56,741 nt of DNA from Alphaproteobacteria bacterium (GTDB lineage: Bacteria; Pseudomonadota; Alphaproteobacteria; Rhizobiales; Beijerinckiaceae). A program made the translations under genes and the position numbers. The stretch covers positions 1 through 56,741 of the forward strand of contig VGDY01000006.1 in assembly GCA_016869555.1 (NCBI GenBank), read 5' to 3'. Below the pieces are notes generated by a model. It ran no database searches and was not told the DNA's origin. It saw only the letters and a program-made list of their open reading frames with translations. Shown piece by piece: positions 26,963 through 35,914 of this stretch. Each line of letters starts with the position of its first letter. Position 1 is the first letter of the stretch.

Positions 26963-27769
26963 ATGGCGCCGCGATCCTTCTGGAAGGGCTATTTGAAGCT
27001 TTCGCTCGTGACCTGTCCGGTCGCGATGACGCCGGCCGCCACCGAAGGCGAAAAACTCCGCTTCCACATTCTTAACCGAAATACCGGCAACAGGGTTGTC
27101 AGCCAATATGTCGATGCGGTCAGCGGCGCGCCGGTCGGCGAAGACGACGCCGTAAAAGGCTATCCGCGCGGCGAAGATGATTATGTGCTGCTCGAAGATG
27201 ACGAACTCGACGCGCTCAGCCTGGAAAGCACGCGAACGATCGATATAGGCGCCTTCGCGCCGGCGGACAGCGTCGACTGGATCTGGTTCGACAAGCCGCA
27301 TTATCTCGTTCCCGACGATCCGATCGGCGTCGAGGCTTTTTGCGTCATCCGCGACGCGATGAAGGCGACGAATACGGTCGGCCTGTCGCGACTCGTCATG
27401 TATCGGCGCGAGCGCGCCGTGATGGTCGAGCCGCGCGACAAGGGCCTGGTCTTATGGACCTTGCACTTCGCCGATGAAGTGCGCGATCAGAAGGACTATC
27501 TCGACAACATCCGCGCCGAGACGCCGAATGCGGAAGCGCTCGGCCTGATTTCGAAATTGATCGAGGAGCGCAAGCGTCCCTGGGATCCTTCGATGACGAA
27601 GGACCCGGTTCAAACCCAGTTGCTCGAGATCATTTCCGGAAAGAAGAAAGTGCAACGGCCCGCGCGCGGCAGGAAGCAGGCGCCGGCGACCCCCAGCAAT
27701 GTCGTCGATATCATGGATGCGCTGCGCAAGAGCATCGATGCAGACAAGCGCGGCGCCAAGCGTCGCTAG
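26963..27769 (+). CDS. ku: NHEJ protein Ku (copy 1)
   Basis: 268 residues with the single Ku core domain: MAPRSFWKGYLKLSLVTCPV, RFHILNRNTGNRV, GYPRGEDDYVLLEDDELDAL, IDIGAFAPADSVDWIWFDKPHY split over two strands, and LGLISKLIEERKRPWDPSM, followed by a basic tail. Bacterial Ku homodimers or heterodimers bind DNA ends and recruit LigD. GGAGGG stands eight bases before the ATG and an EcfG promoter just upstream. It is convergent with ligD, overlapping by four bases at the stop codons. A second, distinct Ku lies beyond ligD. Confidence 0.95.
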   Translation: MAPRSFWKGYLKLSLVTCPVAMTPAATEGEKLRFHILNRNTGNRVVSQYVDAVSGAPVGEDDAVKGYPRGEDDYVLLEDDELDALSLESTRTIDIGAFAPADSVDWIWFDKPHYLVPDDPIGVEAFCVIRDAMKATNTVGLSRLVMYRRERAVMVEPRDKGLVLWTLHFADEVRDQKDYLDNIRAETPNAEALGLISKLIEERKRPWDPSMTKDPVQTQLLEIISGKKKVQRPARGRKQAPATPSNVVDIMDALRKSIDADKRGAKRR

Positions 27770-30327
27770 GTTTTTTTCTTCTTCCCGCGAGGCTTTCCCC
27801 ATTCGATCGGGGCCGCCGCCGCTCGAAAATCGGCCCAGGGATCGCTTGTTAAGGACTCAAGGCGCGCCAACGTCTTCGCGATGGTGAAATAGGCCGGTCC
27901 GATCGCCGCAGAGAGTTCGTCCCAGCCGAGCGGAACCGAGACGGGCGCGCCGGGTCGGGCGCGCGGTGAATAGGGCGCGACAGCGGTCGCGCCGCGCTGA
28001 TTGCGCAGATAATCGACGAGGATTTTGCCGCGGCGCTTCGATTTCGCAATCGTCGAAACGAATTTGTCCGGGCTGTCCTTCGCCATCGCGTCGGCGATGC
28101 TCTTGGCGAAGGCCTTCGCTTGCGGCCATTCCGCTTTCGGCGTCACCGGCGCCAGCACATGCAGGCCCTTGCCGCCCGACGTCTTGACGAAGGCGGCGAG
28201 ACCGAATTCCTGCAGCCGGGCCTTCGTTTCTTCCGCCGCCGCGATGACCGACTCCCACGCCACCTCCTCGCCCGGATCGAGATCCATGATGATGACGTCG
28301 GGGCGCTCCCAATCCGAGGCCGTCGAGCCCCAGGGGTGAATCTCCAGGGCCGCCGACTGAACCAGCGCGATCAGCCCGTCGAGACTGTCAATGCTGAGCA
28401 GCGGCTCTTCTTCGGACTCTTTCGGATCGTTGATGAGAACGATGTTGCGATCGATGCCTTTCCAAGGGTGCTTCTGGAAAAACTTCTCTCCGTCGACGCC
28501 GTTCGGACAGCGCAGCAACGCCAGCGGACGATTGACGATGAAGGGCGCGATAGAGCGCCAGACATCCGAATAGTAATCCGCCAGTCCCTGCTTGGTGACG
28601 CCGGCTTCCGGCCAATAGAGGCGATCCGGATGGGTGAGCCTCACGGCGCTTGCCTCCGCTTTCGCTGCGGGCCGCTCCGCCGTCGGCGTCTTCTCGCCTA
28701 TCACGTCGCGCGCCCGCTTGTCTTCGCGCAGGCCCCGAAAGGAGGCGTGGCGAAGAATATGATCCGCCGTCCAGCCGCGAAATTCGACTTCGGCTACGAG
28801 CTCCGGACGCACATAGCGCACATGACGCGCCGCGCCGGCGTCGAGACGCGCGCCAAAGGGGCTCGACGATATACGCAAGGGGTCGAGCTTCGTGAAAAGC
28901 TCACGCGCCATATTGGCGGTAAATCCCGTCCCGACACGGCCGACATGGCGCAGAACGCCGTGCTCATAAACGCCGAGCGCGAGCGCGCCGATCGCGCGCC
29001 GGGACACCGTCGACGGCGTATAGCCGGCGATGACGAATTCCTGCCGCGCCGAACATTTGGCCTTGATCCAGCTCTTCACGCGGCCGGAGCGATAGGCGGA
29101 GTCGCGCAGCTTCGACACCACGCCTTCGAGACCGAGCCGGCAGGCATGGGACAGCACGACCGCTCCGCTGTCATCGAAATGAGCGCTGAAACGAATCTTG
29201 TCGCCGGTCTCATGGTCGAGCAGCCTCGCCAGCGCCGCCTTGCGTTCGAGCAGAGTCGCGCCGCGCAAATCATAGCCGTCGAGATGGAGAAGATCGAAGG
29301 CCCAATAGACGAAGCGGTCGCTGCGCCCTTCGCTCAAATCCGCCTGAAGCGCCGAGAAGTCCGAGACGCCCAAATGCGTCTCCACGACGATTTCGCCGTC
29401 GATGAGCGCCGCGCCGAGCGGCAGCGTACGCAGCGCCGCGACGATCTCGTCGCCGAACTTCTTCGTCCAGTCGAGGCCGCCGCGCGAGAGCAACCGCACG
29501 CGTCCCGCTTCGATGCGCGCCTCAATCCGATAGCCGTCGAATTTGATTTCGTGCACCCAGTCCTTGCTCGACGGCGCCGCGCCGGCGCTCGCCTGCATCG
29601 GCGCGACGAATTTCGGCAGCGGCGCCTTCTTCGCGCCCTTCACGCGCGAGGCGTCTATGCCGCGCGTCGGCGCGTGCCTTATCGCGGCGGCTTTCGCCTT
29701 GAGCGATGGGGATGTCGCCGCCCGCTTTGGCGCGGCGGGCTTCTTATCGAGCCGATTCGACGGGCCCTCTGCGACATCGCCGATCGCGCGTCCGGTGTCG
29801 ACCGAGCGCGGCATTTCCTTCAGTATGTCTTCGTCGTCAGGCGTTCGCGCGAATTCGTCCTCGCCTTTGATCAGCAGCCAATTGTCGCGCTTCTCGCGCT
29901 TCTTTCGCGCCATGCGCACCAGATGCCAGCGGCCGCCGAGCTTCTTGCCCTGCAGTTCGAAATCGAGATGGCCCTTGGCGAGGCCCTTGTGCGGATCGCC
30001 GTCCGGCGTCCAGACGCCCTTGTCCCAGACGATCACTTCCCCGGCGCCATATTGGCCGTCAGGGATGATTCCTTCGAAATCGCGATAGTCGAGAGGATGG
30101 TCCTCGACATGGACGGCGAGCCGCTTTTCGCCGGGCACGAGGCTCGGCCCTCGCGTCACCGCCCAGCTTTTCAATACGCCGTCCATCTCCAGTCGAAGGT
30201 CGTAATGCAGCCGCCGCGCGGCGTGTTTCTGGATGACGAAGCTGTTGCCGGCGTTTCGAGCGCCGCGCCCTTTCGGCTCGCGGGTCGCCGAGAAATCGCG
30301 CTTCTTGCGATAGTCGGCGAGCGACAT
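27766..30327 (-). CDS. ligD: ATP-dependent DNA ligase D (three-domain LigD)
   Basis: 853 residues in the order phosphoesterase-ligase-polymerase. The 3'-phosphoesterase domain (about 1-170) has FVIQKHAARRLHYDLRLEMD; the ligase domain (about 240-530) has the adenylation lysine in HEIKFDGYRIEARI and nucleotide-binding segments DGEIVVE, YWAFDLLHLDG and EGVVSKL; the primase-polymerase domain (about 580-840) has the metal-binding DLDPGE and VKTSGGKGLHVL. It seals double-strand breaks with Ku. It starts 6 bp after the second ku gene ends and is likely cotranscribed with it. Confidence 0.96.
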   Translation of the reverse strand: MSLADYRKKRDFSATREPKGRGARNAGNSFVIQKHAARRLHYDLRLEMDGVLKSWAVTRGPSLVPGEKRLAVHVEDHPLDYRDFEGIIPDGQYGAGEVIVWDKGVWTPDGDPHKGLAKGHLDFELQGKKLGGRWHLVRMARKKREKRDNWLLIKGEDEFARTPDDEDILKEMPRSVDTGRAIGDVAEGPSNRLDKKPAAPKRAATSPSLKAKAAAIRHAPTRGIDASRVKGAKKAPLPKFVAPMQASAGAAPSSKDWVHEIKFDGYRIEARIEAGRVRLLSRGGLDWTKKFGDEIVAALRTLPLGAALIDGEIVVETHLGVSDFSALQADLSEGRSDRFVYWAFDLLHLDGYDLRGATLLERKAALARLLDHETGDKIRFSAHFDDSGAVVLSHACRLGLEGVVSKLRDSAYRSGRVKSWIKAKCSARQEFVIAGYTPSTVSRRAIGALALGVYEHGVLRHVGRVGTGFTANMARELFTKLDPLRISSSPFGARLDAGAARHVRYVRPELVAEVEFRGWTADHILRHASFRGLREDKRARDVIGEKTPTAERPAAKAEASAVRLTHPDRLYWPEAGVTKQGLADYYSDVWRSIAPFIVNRPLALLRCPNGVDGEKFFQKHPWKGIDRNIVLINDPKESEEEPLLSIDSLDGLIALVQSAALEIHPWGSTASDWERPDVIIMDLDPGEEVAWESVIAAAEETKARLQEFGLAAFVKTSGGKGLHVLAPVTPKAEWPQAKAFAKSIADAMAKDSPDKFVSTIAKSKRRGKILVDYLRNQRGATAVAPYSPRARPGAPVSVPLGWDELSAAIGPAYFTIAKTLARLESLTSDPWADFRAAAAPIEWGKPRGKKKKT

Positions 30328-30333
30328 CCGCGG

Positions 30334-31194
30334 TCAGCTCGCTTTCCGGCGCGTCGCGGTCGTCTTGGCCTTGCGCGCCGCCGTCGTGCGCTTCCCGGCC
30401 GCAGGCTTGCCGGCCTTGCCTGAAAGAGCCGCGCTCTCGCGCAGCGCCTCGAGCAGATTGACGACTTTGCCTTCGCGCGCCTTGCGCGGCGGCGCGACCG
30501 CTTTGCCTTCAAGCTTCGCCCTCACGAATTCGGCGAGCGCCTGTTCATAGCGGTCTTCGAATTTGGACGGATCGAAGATTCCTCGCTTCGTGTCGATGAT
30601 GTGCCTGGCGAGCTTGAGCATCTCGCCCTGAATTTTGACGTCGGGCACGTCTTCGAACGCCTGCGCCGCGGATCGCGCCTCATAGTCGAAATGGAGCGTG
30701 ATCGCGAGAAGTCCTTCGCCATAGGCGCAGATCAGAACGGTGCGCGCGCGCCTGAACAGCGTCGCTTTGGCGATCGCCGCGACCTTATTCCTGCGCAGGC
30801 CCTCGCGCATCAGCGCGAAGAGTTCGCTCGCGTCGGCTTGCGACGGAGCGAGATAATAGGGCTTGTCGAAATAGACAGTGTCGATCTCGACCAAATCCAA
30901 AAAATTCTCGATCGTCAGGGTCTTGACGCTTTGCGGTCGCGCTTGCTCGATTTCTTCGGGTTCGAGAACGACATAGTCGTTCTTGTCGACCTCATAGCCC
31001 TTGACCTGATCGTTAGAGTCGACCGGCGCGCCGGTCTCGCTGTCGACGAAGGTTCGGCGCAGTCGATGGCCTGTCGCCCGGTTGATCGTATGGAAGGCGA
31101 TTCTGTCGGATGTCGACGTCGCGGAATAGAGCGCCACCGGACAGGCGAGCTCGGCGATCTTGAGAGAACCCTTCCAATTGGCTCGCGGCGGCAA
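30334..31194 (-). CDS. ku: NHEJ protein Ku (copy 2)
   Basis: 286 residues from a TTG at 31194 (AGAGG six bases upstream); homology starts at once with PPRANWKGSLKIAELACPVA, so this start is needed. The Ku core includes AFHTINRATGHRLRR, VKGYEVDKNDYVVLEPEEIE and IDTVYFDKPYYLAPSQ; the long Lys/Ala-rich tail (about 230-286) is typical of one Rhizobiales Ku class and differs from copy 1. Two Ku genes around one ligD suggest a heterodimer or stage-specific use, as described for Sinorhizobium. Confidence 0.95.
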   Translation of the reverse strand: MPPRANWKGSLKIAELACPVALYSATSTSDRIAFHTINRATGHRLRRTFVDSETGAPVDSNDQVKGYEVDKNDYVVLEPEEIEQARPQSVKTLTIENFLDLVEIDTVYFDKPYYLAPSQADASELFALMREGLRRNKVAAIAKATLFRRARTVLICAYGEGLLAITLHFDYEARSAAQAFEDVPDVKIQGEMLKLARHIIDTKRGIFDPSKFEDRYEQALAEFVRAKLEGKAVAPPRKAREGKVVNLLEALRESAALSGKAGKPAAGKRTTAARKAKTTATRRKAS

Positions 31195-31239
31195 CGCATA
31201 CCTCTTACGCTTGCGGGGTCATGGGTTACGGCCCTTGCA

Positions 31240-31731
31240 TTACGTTTCCGGCGTGTTTGTCCTGTCAAGCTTTTCCGCAAGTTTCGAGGCGGCCAACAGG
31301 CCCAGAGCGGCGCCGATGATCAGATGGAGATGGGGTCCGACCCTTTCGACGACGGCCTTGGCCGCAACCGGCGCGATCGACCCGATCGACTTAGCCATGT
31401 CGCTGTCCGGTTTTAGAAACTGCTCGGCGAGCGCTAGGGCTGAGAAGTTCCTGGCTTCGAGTTCGGCTGAGGGCGCGTGTGTTGCGCCTGCGCCGAACCG
31501 CCAGCGCGCCATCGCGAAATGAACCGCGATCGCTGCGATCAGAAAGGCGCTGGCGATCACCAGATTTCCCGCGATCTCGCCCCAGGTCGCCGTCGCGAAG
31601 GCATGGGCGGCGGCGGCCGCGAAGCCAAGCGCGAACAAAGCCAGGACGAAGACAATCGTGAAGCGCGACGCGCGGCGCGTCGCGTTCTCGATGGTTTTGT
31701 CAACCCGATGAAATATGGGATCCAGGAACAT
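31240..31731 (-). CDS. Membrane protein, possible holin-X/DUF1469-like
   Basis: 163 residues from the ATG at 31731 (MFLDPIFHRVDKTIEN); an upstream GTG at 31767 overlapping the DUF883 gene is possible. Two membrane segments, about 23-45 (FTIVFVLALFALGFAAAAAH) and 52-74 (GEIAGNLVIASAFLIAAIAV), are followed by a soluble helical part and a final hydrophobic stretch LHLIIGAALGLLAA. Similar small proteins accompany DUF883 genes in Proteobacteria, where they are annotated as phage-holin-superfamily-III-like; that assignment is tentative here. It overlaps or abuts the DUF883 gene and shares its stress promoter. Confidence 0.6.
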   Translation of the reverse strand: MFLDPIFHRVDKTIENATRRASRFTIVFVLALFALGFAAAAAHAFATATWGEIAGNLVIASAFLIAAIAVHFAMARWRFGAGATHAPSAELEARNFSALALAEQFLKPDSDMAKSIGSIAPVAAKAVVERVGPHLHLIIGAALGLLAASKLAEKLDRTNTPET

Positions 31732-31748
31732 GATCGCCGCCCAAGGAA

Positions 31749-32069
31749 TCAGCCGCGGCTCTTCCACATCGCGCCGACCACAAATCCGCCGGCGACGGCG
31801 AGCAGCAGGGCGGTGAGCGGCTGCTCCCGCACCGCATCCTCGACAGTCGTCTTGAGGCCTTCGGTCGTGGCTTTCGCCTTCTCCGTTATCTCACGCGATT
31901 GCTGCGCCACTGTCGTCAGCGCCGCGTCGGCCTTATCGACGGTTTCCTCCACTTTGGCGCTCACGTCTTCCGCGAGAGACGCGGCCTTGGCGGCGGCGTT
32001 CGCCGACGCCTTGGCGAATGCGTCCTGCGCCTCCTGCATTCTATGTGTGACCTGAGAAGTTACGTTCAT
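31749..32069 (-). CDS. DUF883 (ElaB/YqjD-like) protein
   Basis: 106 residues from the ATG at 32069, preceded by GGAG eight bases upstream. A long amphipathic helical region (about 8-80, rich in Ala, Lys, Glu) is followed by a C-terminal membrane anchor LTALLLAVAGGFVVGAMW. This is the ElaB/YqjD layout; YqjD-like proteins tie ribosomes to the inner membrane in stationary-phase E. coli. An EcfG-like promoter lies at 32134-32110. Confidence 0.82.
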   Translation of the reverse strand: MNVTSQVTHRMQEAQDAFAKASANAAAKAASLAEDVSAKVEETVDKADAALTTVAQQSREITEKAKATTEGLKTTVEDAVREQPLTALLLAVAGGFVVGAMWKSRG

Positions 32070-32109
32070 GTCCGCTGCTCCGCTGTCACTGCTCGGTCGT
32101 CGCATACTG

Positions 32110-32134
32110 AACCTGCGGATCGTTTGATTGTTCC
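32110..32134 (-). promoter_or_regulatory. EcfG-like promoter of the DUF883 gene
   Basis: On the minus strand GGAAC (32134-32130), 16 bp, GGTT (32113-32110), about 40 bp before the DUF883 start. It differs from the CGTT consensus in one base, the same difference as the promoter before the CsbD-like gene. Confidence 0.6.
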
Positions 32135-32212
32135 TCGGCAAGCCGCGGTTCTGCGGGACAAAGTGGCCGCGCCGCAAATCGCGCCAGCGTGGCTGGCGGC
32201 GCGCGCCGACTG

Positions 32213-32599
32213 CTACAATCCTGGAAAAATATCTTCTTCATCGTCGGCGAGCTTCGCCTCGCCGACCGACTTTTGGAATTCTCCGACGACGATTTGAGCC
32301 AATCCTGAAAGCGTGAGATTGGGCGACTGCGTCGCCATGCCGAGGGTCAACTTGGTCTTGCCCATGGCCTGGTTGGCGTAGCCGCGCATCTGGTCGGCGG
32401 CGCCGGATTTCACGAAGCTGTCGAGAGTCTCCCGCATCGAATCCCTTGCCTGGGCGACCGAGAAGCGCGTCTGCCCCGGCGTCTCGGCGGGGACGGAAAT
32501 TTCCTCCCGCAGCGGCGATAGAATCAAGTCGCCGCCGCCGCGGCATGCTTCGCGACCGCAGTTGGGACCGTCGCGGTCAGCCTCAGTCAATGCGCCCAT
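32213..32599 (-). CDS. CsbD-like stress protein
   Basis: 128 residues from the ATG at 32599, which has GGAG ten bases upstream; an ATG nine bases earlier is too close to it, and an internal ATG at 32437 would give a 74-residue form. The C-terminal half carries the CsbD-like segment GAADQMRGYANQAMGKTKLT. The N-terminal half (ALTEADRDGPNCGREACRGG) is not conserved to my knowledge. CsbD-like proteins accumulate in general stress; molecular role unknown. Confidence 0.6.
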   Translation of the reverse strand: MGALTEADRDGPNCGREACRGGGDLILSPLREEISVPAETPGQTRFSVAQARDSMRETLDSFVKSGAADQMRGYANQAMGKTKLTLGMATQSPNLTLSGLAQIVVGEFQKSVGEAKLADDEEDIFPGL

Positions 32600-32657
32600 G
32601 AACGTCATTCTCCGAATGACCGATTCCGCCGACCGGCGGCGCCAGTCGCCAGGATAA

Positions 32658-32682
32658 AACCGTCAGGAGAGGGCGATGTTCC
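32658..32682 (-). promoter_or_regulatory. EcfG-like promoter of the CsbD-like gene
   Basis: On the minus strand GGAAC (32682-32678), 16 bp, GGTT (32661-32658), about 58 bp before the preferred CsbD start. Spacing is identical to the EcfG-type elements before ku and the DUF883 gene. Confidence 0.58.
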
Positions 32683-32713
32683 GAACCACGCTCGCACTTC
32701 CGAGGAATGGCGT

Positions 32714-33271
32714 TCATTTGAACGGGCTTTTGACGCCTTCCGGCAATGCGACGTCGAAACCCTGGTTGATCCCCGAAAACATCTGATAGAAGCCCGATAA
32801 AACGACGAGTTCGACGAAGCCCTGGACGCCGAACGCCTTGATGGATTCGTCCTGAACGCGCGGCGGAATGTTTCGCCACGACAAAGTCGCGTCCAGCACT
32901 TGCACGACGAGATCATAGGGCGGGGCGGCGGCGGCGCCCACATCCTCGCCCCGCTGCAGCGCGCCGATGAGCGACGATGGAACGCCGGCCGCTTCGGCGT
33001 GCTGAATGTGGTCGACCCATTCGAAGGCGGCGCCGGTTCGACGCGCGACGAACAGAACGAGGAATTGATAGACCTCGCGCGGCAGATGGCCCTGGAACTT
33101 CAGGTAATAGCCAAGAGCTTCGATCTTCTCGCAAAGTTGCGGATGATTCATCAGCGCGGCGTAGGGGCCGCCGAAGCCCGCGCCTTGCGCCTTGCGTCGC
33201 TCGACTAAGCGCTCGTAAATCGCGCGATCGACCGGCGACAGGGTTGAAGGATCGAAAGGCAATTGAGCCAT
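32714..33271 (-). CDS. Carboxymuconolactone decarboxylase (AhpD-like) family protein
   Basis: 185 residues. The alpha-helical CMD fold is seen in RLVERRKAQGAGFGGPYAAL, YQFLVLFVARRTGAAFEWVD followed by HIQHAEAAGVPSSLIGAL, and FVELVVLSGFYQMFSGINQG. The CxxC peroxidase-type site of true AhpD is absent, so this is one of the many non-redox CMD proteins, whose substrates are mostly unknown. It starts 10 bp after the TPP enzyme gene ends and is presumably its operon partner. Confidence 0.85.
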   Translation of the reverse strand: MAQLPFDPSTLSPVDRAIYERLVERRKAQGAGFGGPYAALMNHPQLCEKIEALGYYLKFQGHLPREVYQFLVLFVARRTGAAFEWVDHIQHAEAAGVPSSLIGALQRGEDVGAAAAPPYDLVVQVLDATLSWRNIPPRVQDESIKAFGVQGFVELVVLSGFYQMFSGINQGFDVALPEGVKSPFK

Positions 33272-33281
33272 AGGTTCGCGC

Positions 33282-35006
33282 TCACTCGTGGTAGGAATAG
33301 GCCGCGATCGCCTCGGCCCAGTCCTTCACCGGCGTCGTGAAGGCCTTGTCGGCTTTGACGTCGATAAGGCAGGGGCCTTCGCCCTGCAGCGCTCGCTCGA
33401 AAGCGCCGGCAAGATCGCCGGGGCAATGCACGGTTTCGCCGCGAGCGCCCAAGGCTTGCGCGAAGCCGGCCCAGTCATGATCCGGCAATCGCGTCAGTTC
33501 GTCGGGCGTCGGACCGAGCCTATGCGCGCGCAACCAGACGTTGCCAAGCGCCGCATTGTTGATGACGACATAGACGATCGGCAGCCGATAGCGCGCCGCC
33601 GTCGCGATTTCCATGCCGCCCATGCGCATGCAGCCGTCGCCGGTGATGACCGCCACGCGCCGGCGCGGCTTTGCGCATTGCACGCCGATCGCGGCGCTGA
33701 TCGCCCAGCCCATCGGGCCGAGATTCGTGGCCGAAACATAGGTTCTCGGTTCGTAGGATTCCCAATAGTGGCCGGCGAAGGCGCGATGCGCGCCGGAATC
33801 CACCACCAGAACGCCGTCGCGTGGAAAAGCCTTTCTCAGTTCGCTGATGACGCGCGCCGGATGGATTGGAGCGGCGTCGCTTTCACAATTTTCTGGGTCC
33901 TGGAGTCGAGGTTTCGAACGAATGTCTGAAACCCAGTTCGCGCGCGCGGCGCGTGTCGGCTCAAGTGCCGCGCGTAACCTGTCGCCTTGATCGAGCAGAT
34001 AACGCAGATAGGCGCCGCAGCTCCCGACGACTCCGCCGTCGTGGACATGCGTCCCGATCGCGGCGGGCAGCACATTGACGCAGATCGACGCGTCGGGCTT
34101 CAGCTGCAGCGCCCAATGCATCGTATCGCGCTCATTCAGTCCCGAACCCAAAACGATCAGCAGGTCGAGCGAGGGGTCGGTCAGGGCGGCGCGGGCGTGG
34201 TGCGTTCCGGCATAGCCGAACACGCCGAGCGAGAGAGAATGATCCTCGGCAAAGATGCCTTTGCCGCGCAAGGTGGTCGCGACGGGAATGCGCCACAGCT
34301 CGGCGAATTCCTTTAACGCGGCGGCGGCGTTCGAATGTTCGACGCCCGCTCCGGCGAGAATGGCGATTCTTGCGGGCGGCTTGCCGTCGGGGCCGCCTAA
34401 GAAATGCCGCAGCGACGATTCGGCGGCGGTCATCGACAGCGCGTCATTGTCGACCAGCGCCCGGTCGATCGGAACGTGGCTGACGGAAAGCTCCGCGGCC
34501 AGACAGTCGCCGGGCAATGAGAGATGCACCGGCGCGGCGGGTCGGGTGCGAAGCTGTAGCAGCGCGTGCTGAAACAGATGCGGCATGTTCTTCGGATTGT
34601 CGATCGACGAGGAATAGCGGGTCAGCGGCTTCATGACTGTCACGTCGTCCAGCGTCTGCGGACTGGCGTCCTGAAACACCCCCAATCCTTCAAGAACCGT
34701 CGCCACTTCGCCGCTCATCAGAAAAAGCGGCGAGCCGTCGGTTTGCGCGGTCGCCACCGCGGTGACGGCGTTGGTCAGGCCGGGGCCGCCGATGCAGAGC
34801 GCGGCGCCGAAAATTCCGCTCGCCCGCGCATAGCCGTCGGCCATAAAGGCGGCGCCGCCTTCCTGCGCGGCGACGATCGGGGTGAGCGCCTTCTGCCTGC
34901 CCAATGCCGGCAGAAAGGGGTCGACGAGACCGCCGGGCACCATGAACAAATGGTCGAGTCCTTCGCTCGCCAGCGCTTCGAGAATGAAATCGACCCCTAG
35001 GGGCAT
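33282..35006 (-). CDS. ThDP-dependent enzyme, acetolactate synthase-like
   Basis: 574 residues with the three-domain ThDP fold. The PYR domain has MVPGGLVDPFLPALGR and the catalytic glutamate in VAAQEGGAAFMADGYAR; the central domain has ILAGAGVEHSNAAAALKE; the PP domain has the ThDP/Mg motif GDGCMRMGGMEIATAARY ending in NNAALG. It belongs to the acetohydroxyacid synthase/oxalyl-CoA/sulfoacetaldehyde superfamily, but the FAD-binding loops of true AHAS are not obvious and no small subunit follows. It may be a decarboxylase or carboligase. It lies 116 bp downstream of eutC on the same strand; a link to acetaldehyde from ethanolamine is inference. Confidence 0.82.
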   Translation of the reverse strand: MPLGVDFILEALASEGLDHLFMVPGGLVDPFLPALGRQKALTPIVAAQEGGAAFMADGYARASGIFGAALCIGGPGLTNAVTAVATAQTDGSPLFLMSGEVATVLEGLGVFQDASPQTLDDVTVMKPLTRYSSSIDNPKNMPHLFQHALLQLRTRPAAPVHLSLPGDCLAAELSVSHVPIDRALVDNDALSMTAAESSLRHFLGGPDGKPPARIAILAGAGVEHSNAAAALKEFAELWRIPVATTLRGKGIFAEDHSLSLGVFGYAGTHHARAALTDPSLDLLIVLGSGLNERDTMHWALQLKPDASICVNVLPAAIGTHVHDGGVVGSCGAYLRYLLDQGDRLRAALEPTRAARANWVSDIRSKPRLQDPENCESDAAPIHPARVISELRKAFPRDGVLVVDSGAHRAFAGHYWESYEPRTYVSATNLGPMGWAISAAIGVQCAKPRRRVAVITGDGCMRMGGMEIATAARYRLPIVYVVINNAALGNVWLRAHRLGPTPDELTRLPDHDWAGFAQALGARGETVHCPGDLAGAFERALQGEGPCLIDVKADKAFTTPVKDWAEAIAAYSYHE

Positions 35007-35122
35007 TTATGCTCCAGTTCAGGATTGGCGCGCCCGGCGCGGGCTGGCGAGTTTTTGCGGGCGAAGCATAGTCGGACGAAAGCTTCGCGATCAATCAAGA
35101 TTTGTTTCCACTTGGGGGCGAG

Positions 35123-35914
35123 CTAACTCTTGACGTCGATGGCGCGTAGCTCTTCCGGCGCAAGCGTTTCGGCTTCGTCTTTGAGCTCGACGCCGGTCAG
35201 CTGGCGCCGATGGGCCTCGTTGCAAAGATAGAGCAGCTTTCGCGCCGCTTCGTCATAGGCGAGGCCTTGCGGGCGGATGTTCGAGAGACAATTTCGCTCG
35301 GCGTCGGTGCGGCCGACGCGCGGCGCGAAGGTGAGATAGACGCCGAGGCTGTCCGGCGAGGAAAGCCCAGGCCGCTCGCCGATGAGAACCGCGACGAGTC
35401 TCGCGCCGAGCGTCTCGCCGATATCGTCGCCAAGCGCGACGCGCCCCTGTTCGGCGAGAATGATCGGCGCGATTTTCCACGATGTTCGATCGAGGGACGA
35501 GAGCGTCCGTTCGAGTAGTGGAACCGCATGCCTGGCGATGGCGCGGGCGGACAGTCCTTCGGCGATGACGAATGCGATGTCGCAATCGCCTGCGAAAGAC
35601 TTCAGCCGCTCGCGGGATTCTTCATGCAGCCTTCGGCCAAGGTCCGGGCGCAGCAGGAAGCTGCGCCGATCGCGCGCGGCGCTCCTGACGCGAACCGCCG
35701 TCAGCGCGCGCGACGTCAGTTCGTCGAAGAGCGTGTCGACGTCGAGCCGCTCTTCGACCGCGTCGCGCGCCTCGGCGTGCGCCAATTGAAAGTCGAGAGT
35801 GGCGCGCGTCGTGACCCCCGCTCCGGCGCGCGGCAGAAAAATTCGCGCCGGCGTCGCCGAACGCAGTTTCGCAATCATGTCGGGAGGCGCCGGGCGACGA
35901 TCCGCCATTCTCAC
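35123..35914 (-). CDS. eutC: Ethanolamine ammonia-lyase, small subunit
   Basis: 263 residues from a GTG overlapping the eutB stop by four bases. EutC features: the N-terminal ARIFLPRAGAGVTTRATLDF, QLAHAEARDAVEERLD, CDIAFVIAEGLSARAIARHA, VALGDDIGETLGARLVAVLI and GERPGLSSPDSLGVYLTF, with NCLSNIRPQGL near the end. With EutB it forms the adenosylcobalamin enzyme that converts ethanolamine to acetaldehyde and ammonia. Confidence 0.95.
   Translation of the reverse strand: MRMADRRPAPPDMIAKLRSATPARIFLPRAGAGVTTRATLDFQLAHAEARDAVEERLDVDTLFDELTSRALTAVRVRSAARDRRSFLLRPDLGRRLHEESRERLKSFAGDCDIAFVIAEGLSARAIARHAVPLLERTLSSLDRTSWKIAPIILAEQGRVALGDDIGETLGARLVAVLIGERPGLSSPDSLGVYLTFAPRVGRTDAERNCLSNIRPQGLAYDEAARKLLYLCNEAHRRQLTGVELKDEAETLAPEELRAIDVKS

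Noticed and set aside
28120-30423. 767-codon open frame antisense to ligD
   Set aside because: LigD on the minus strand has all three domains with catalytic residues; the antisense frame shows none.
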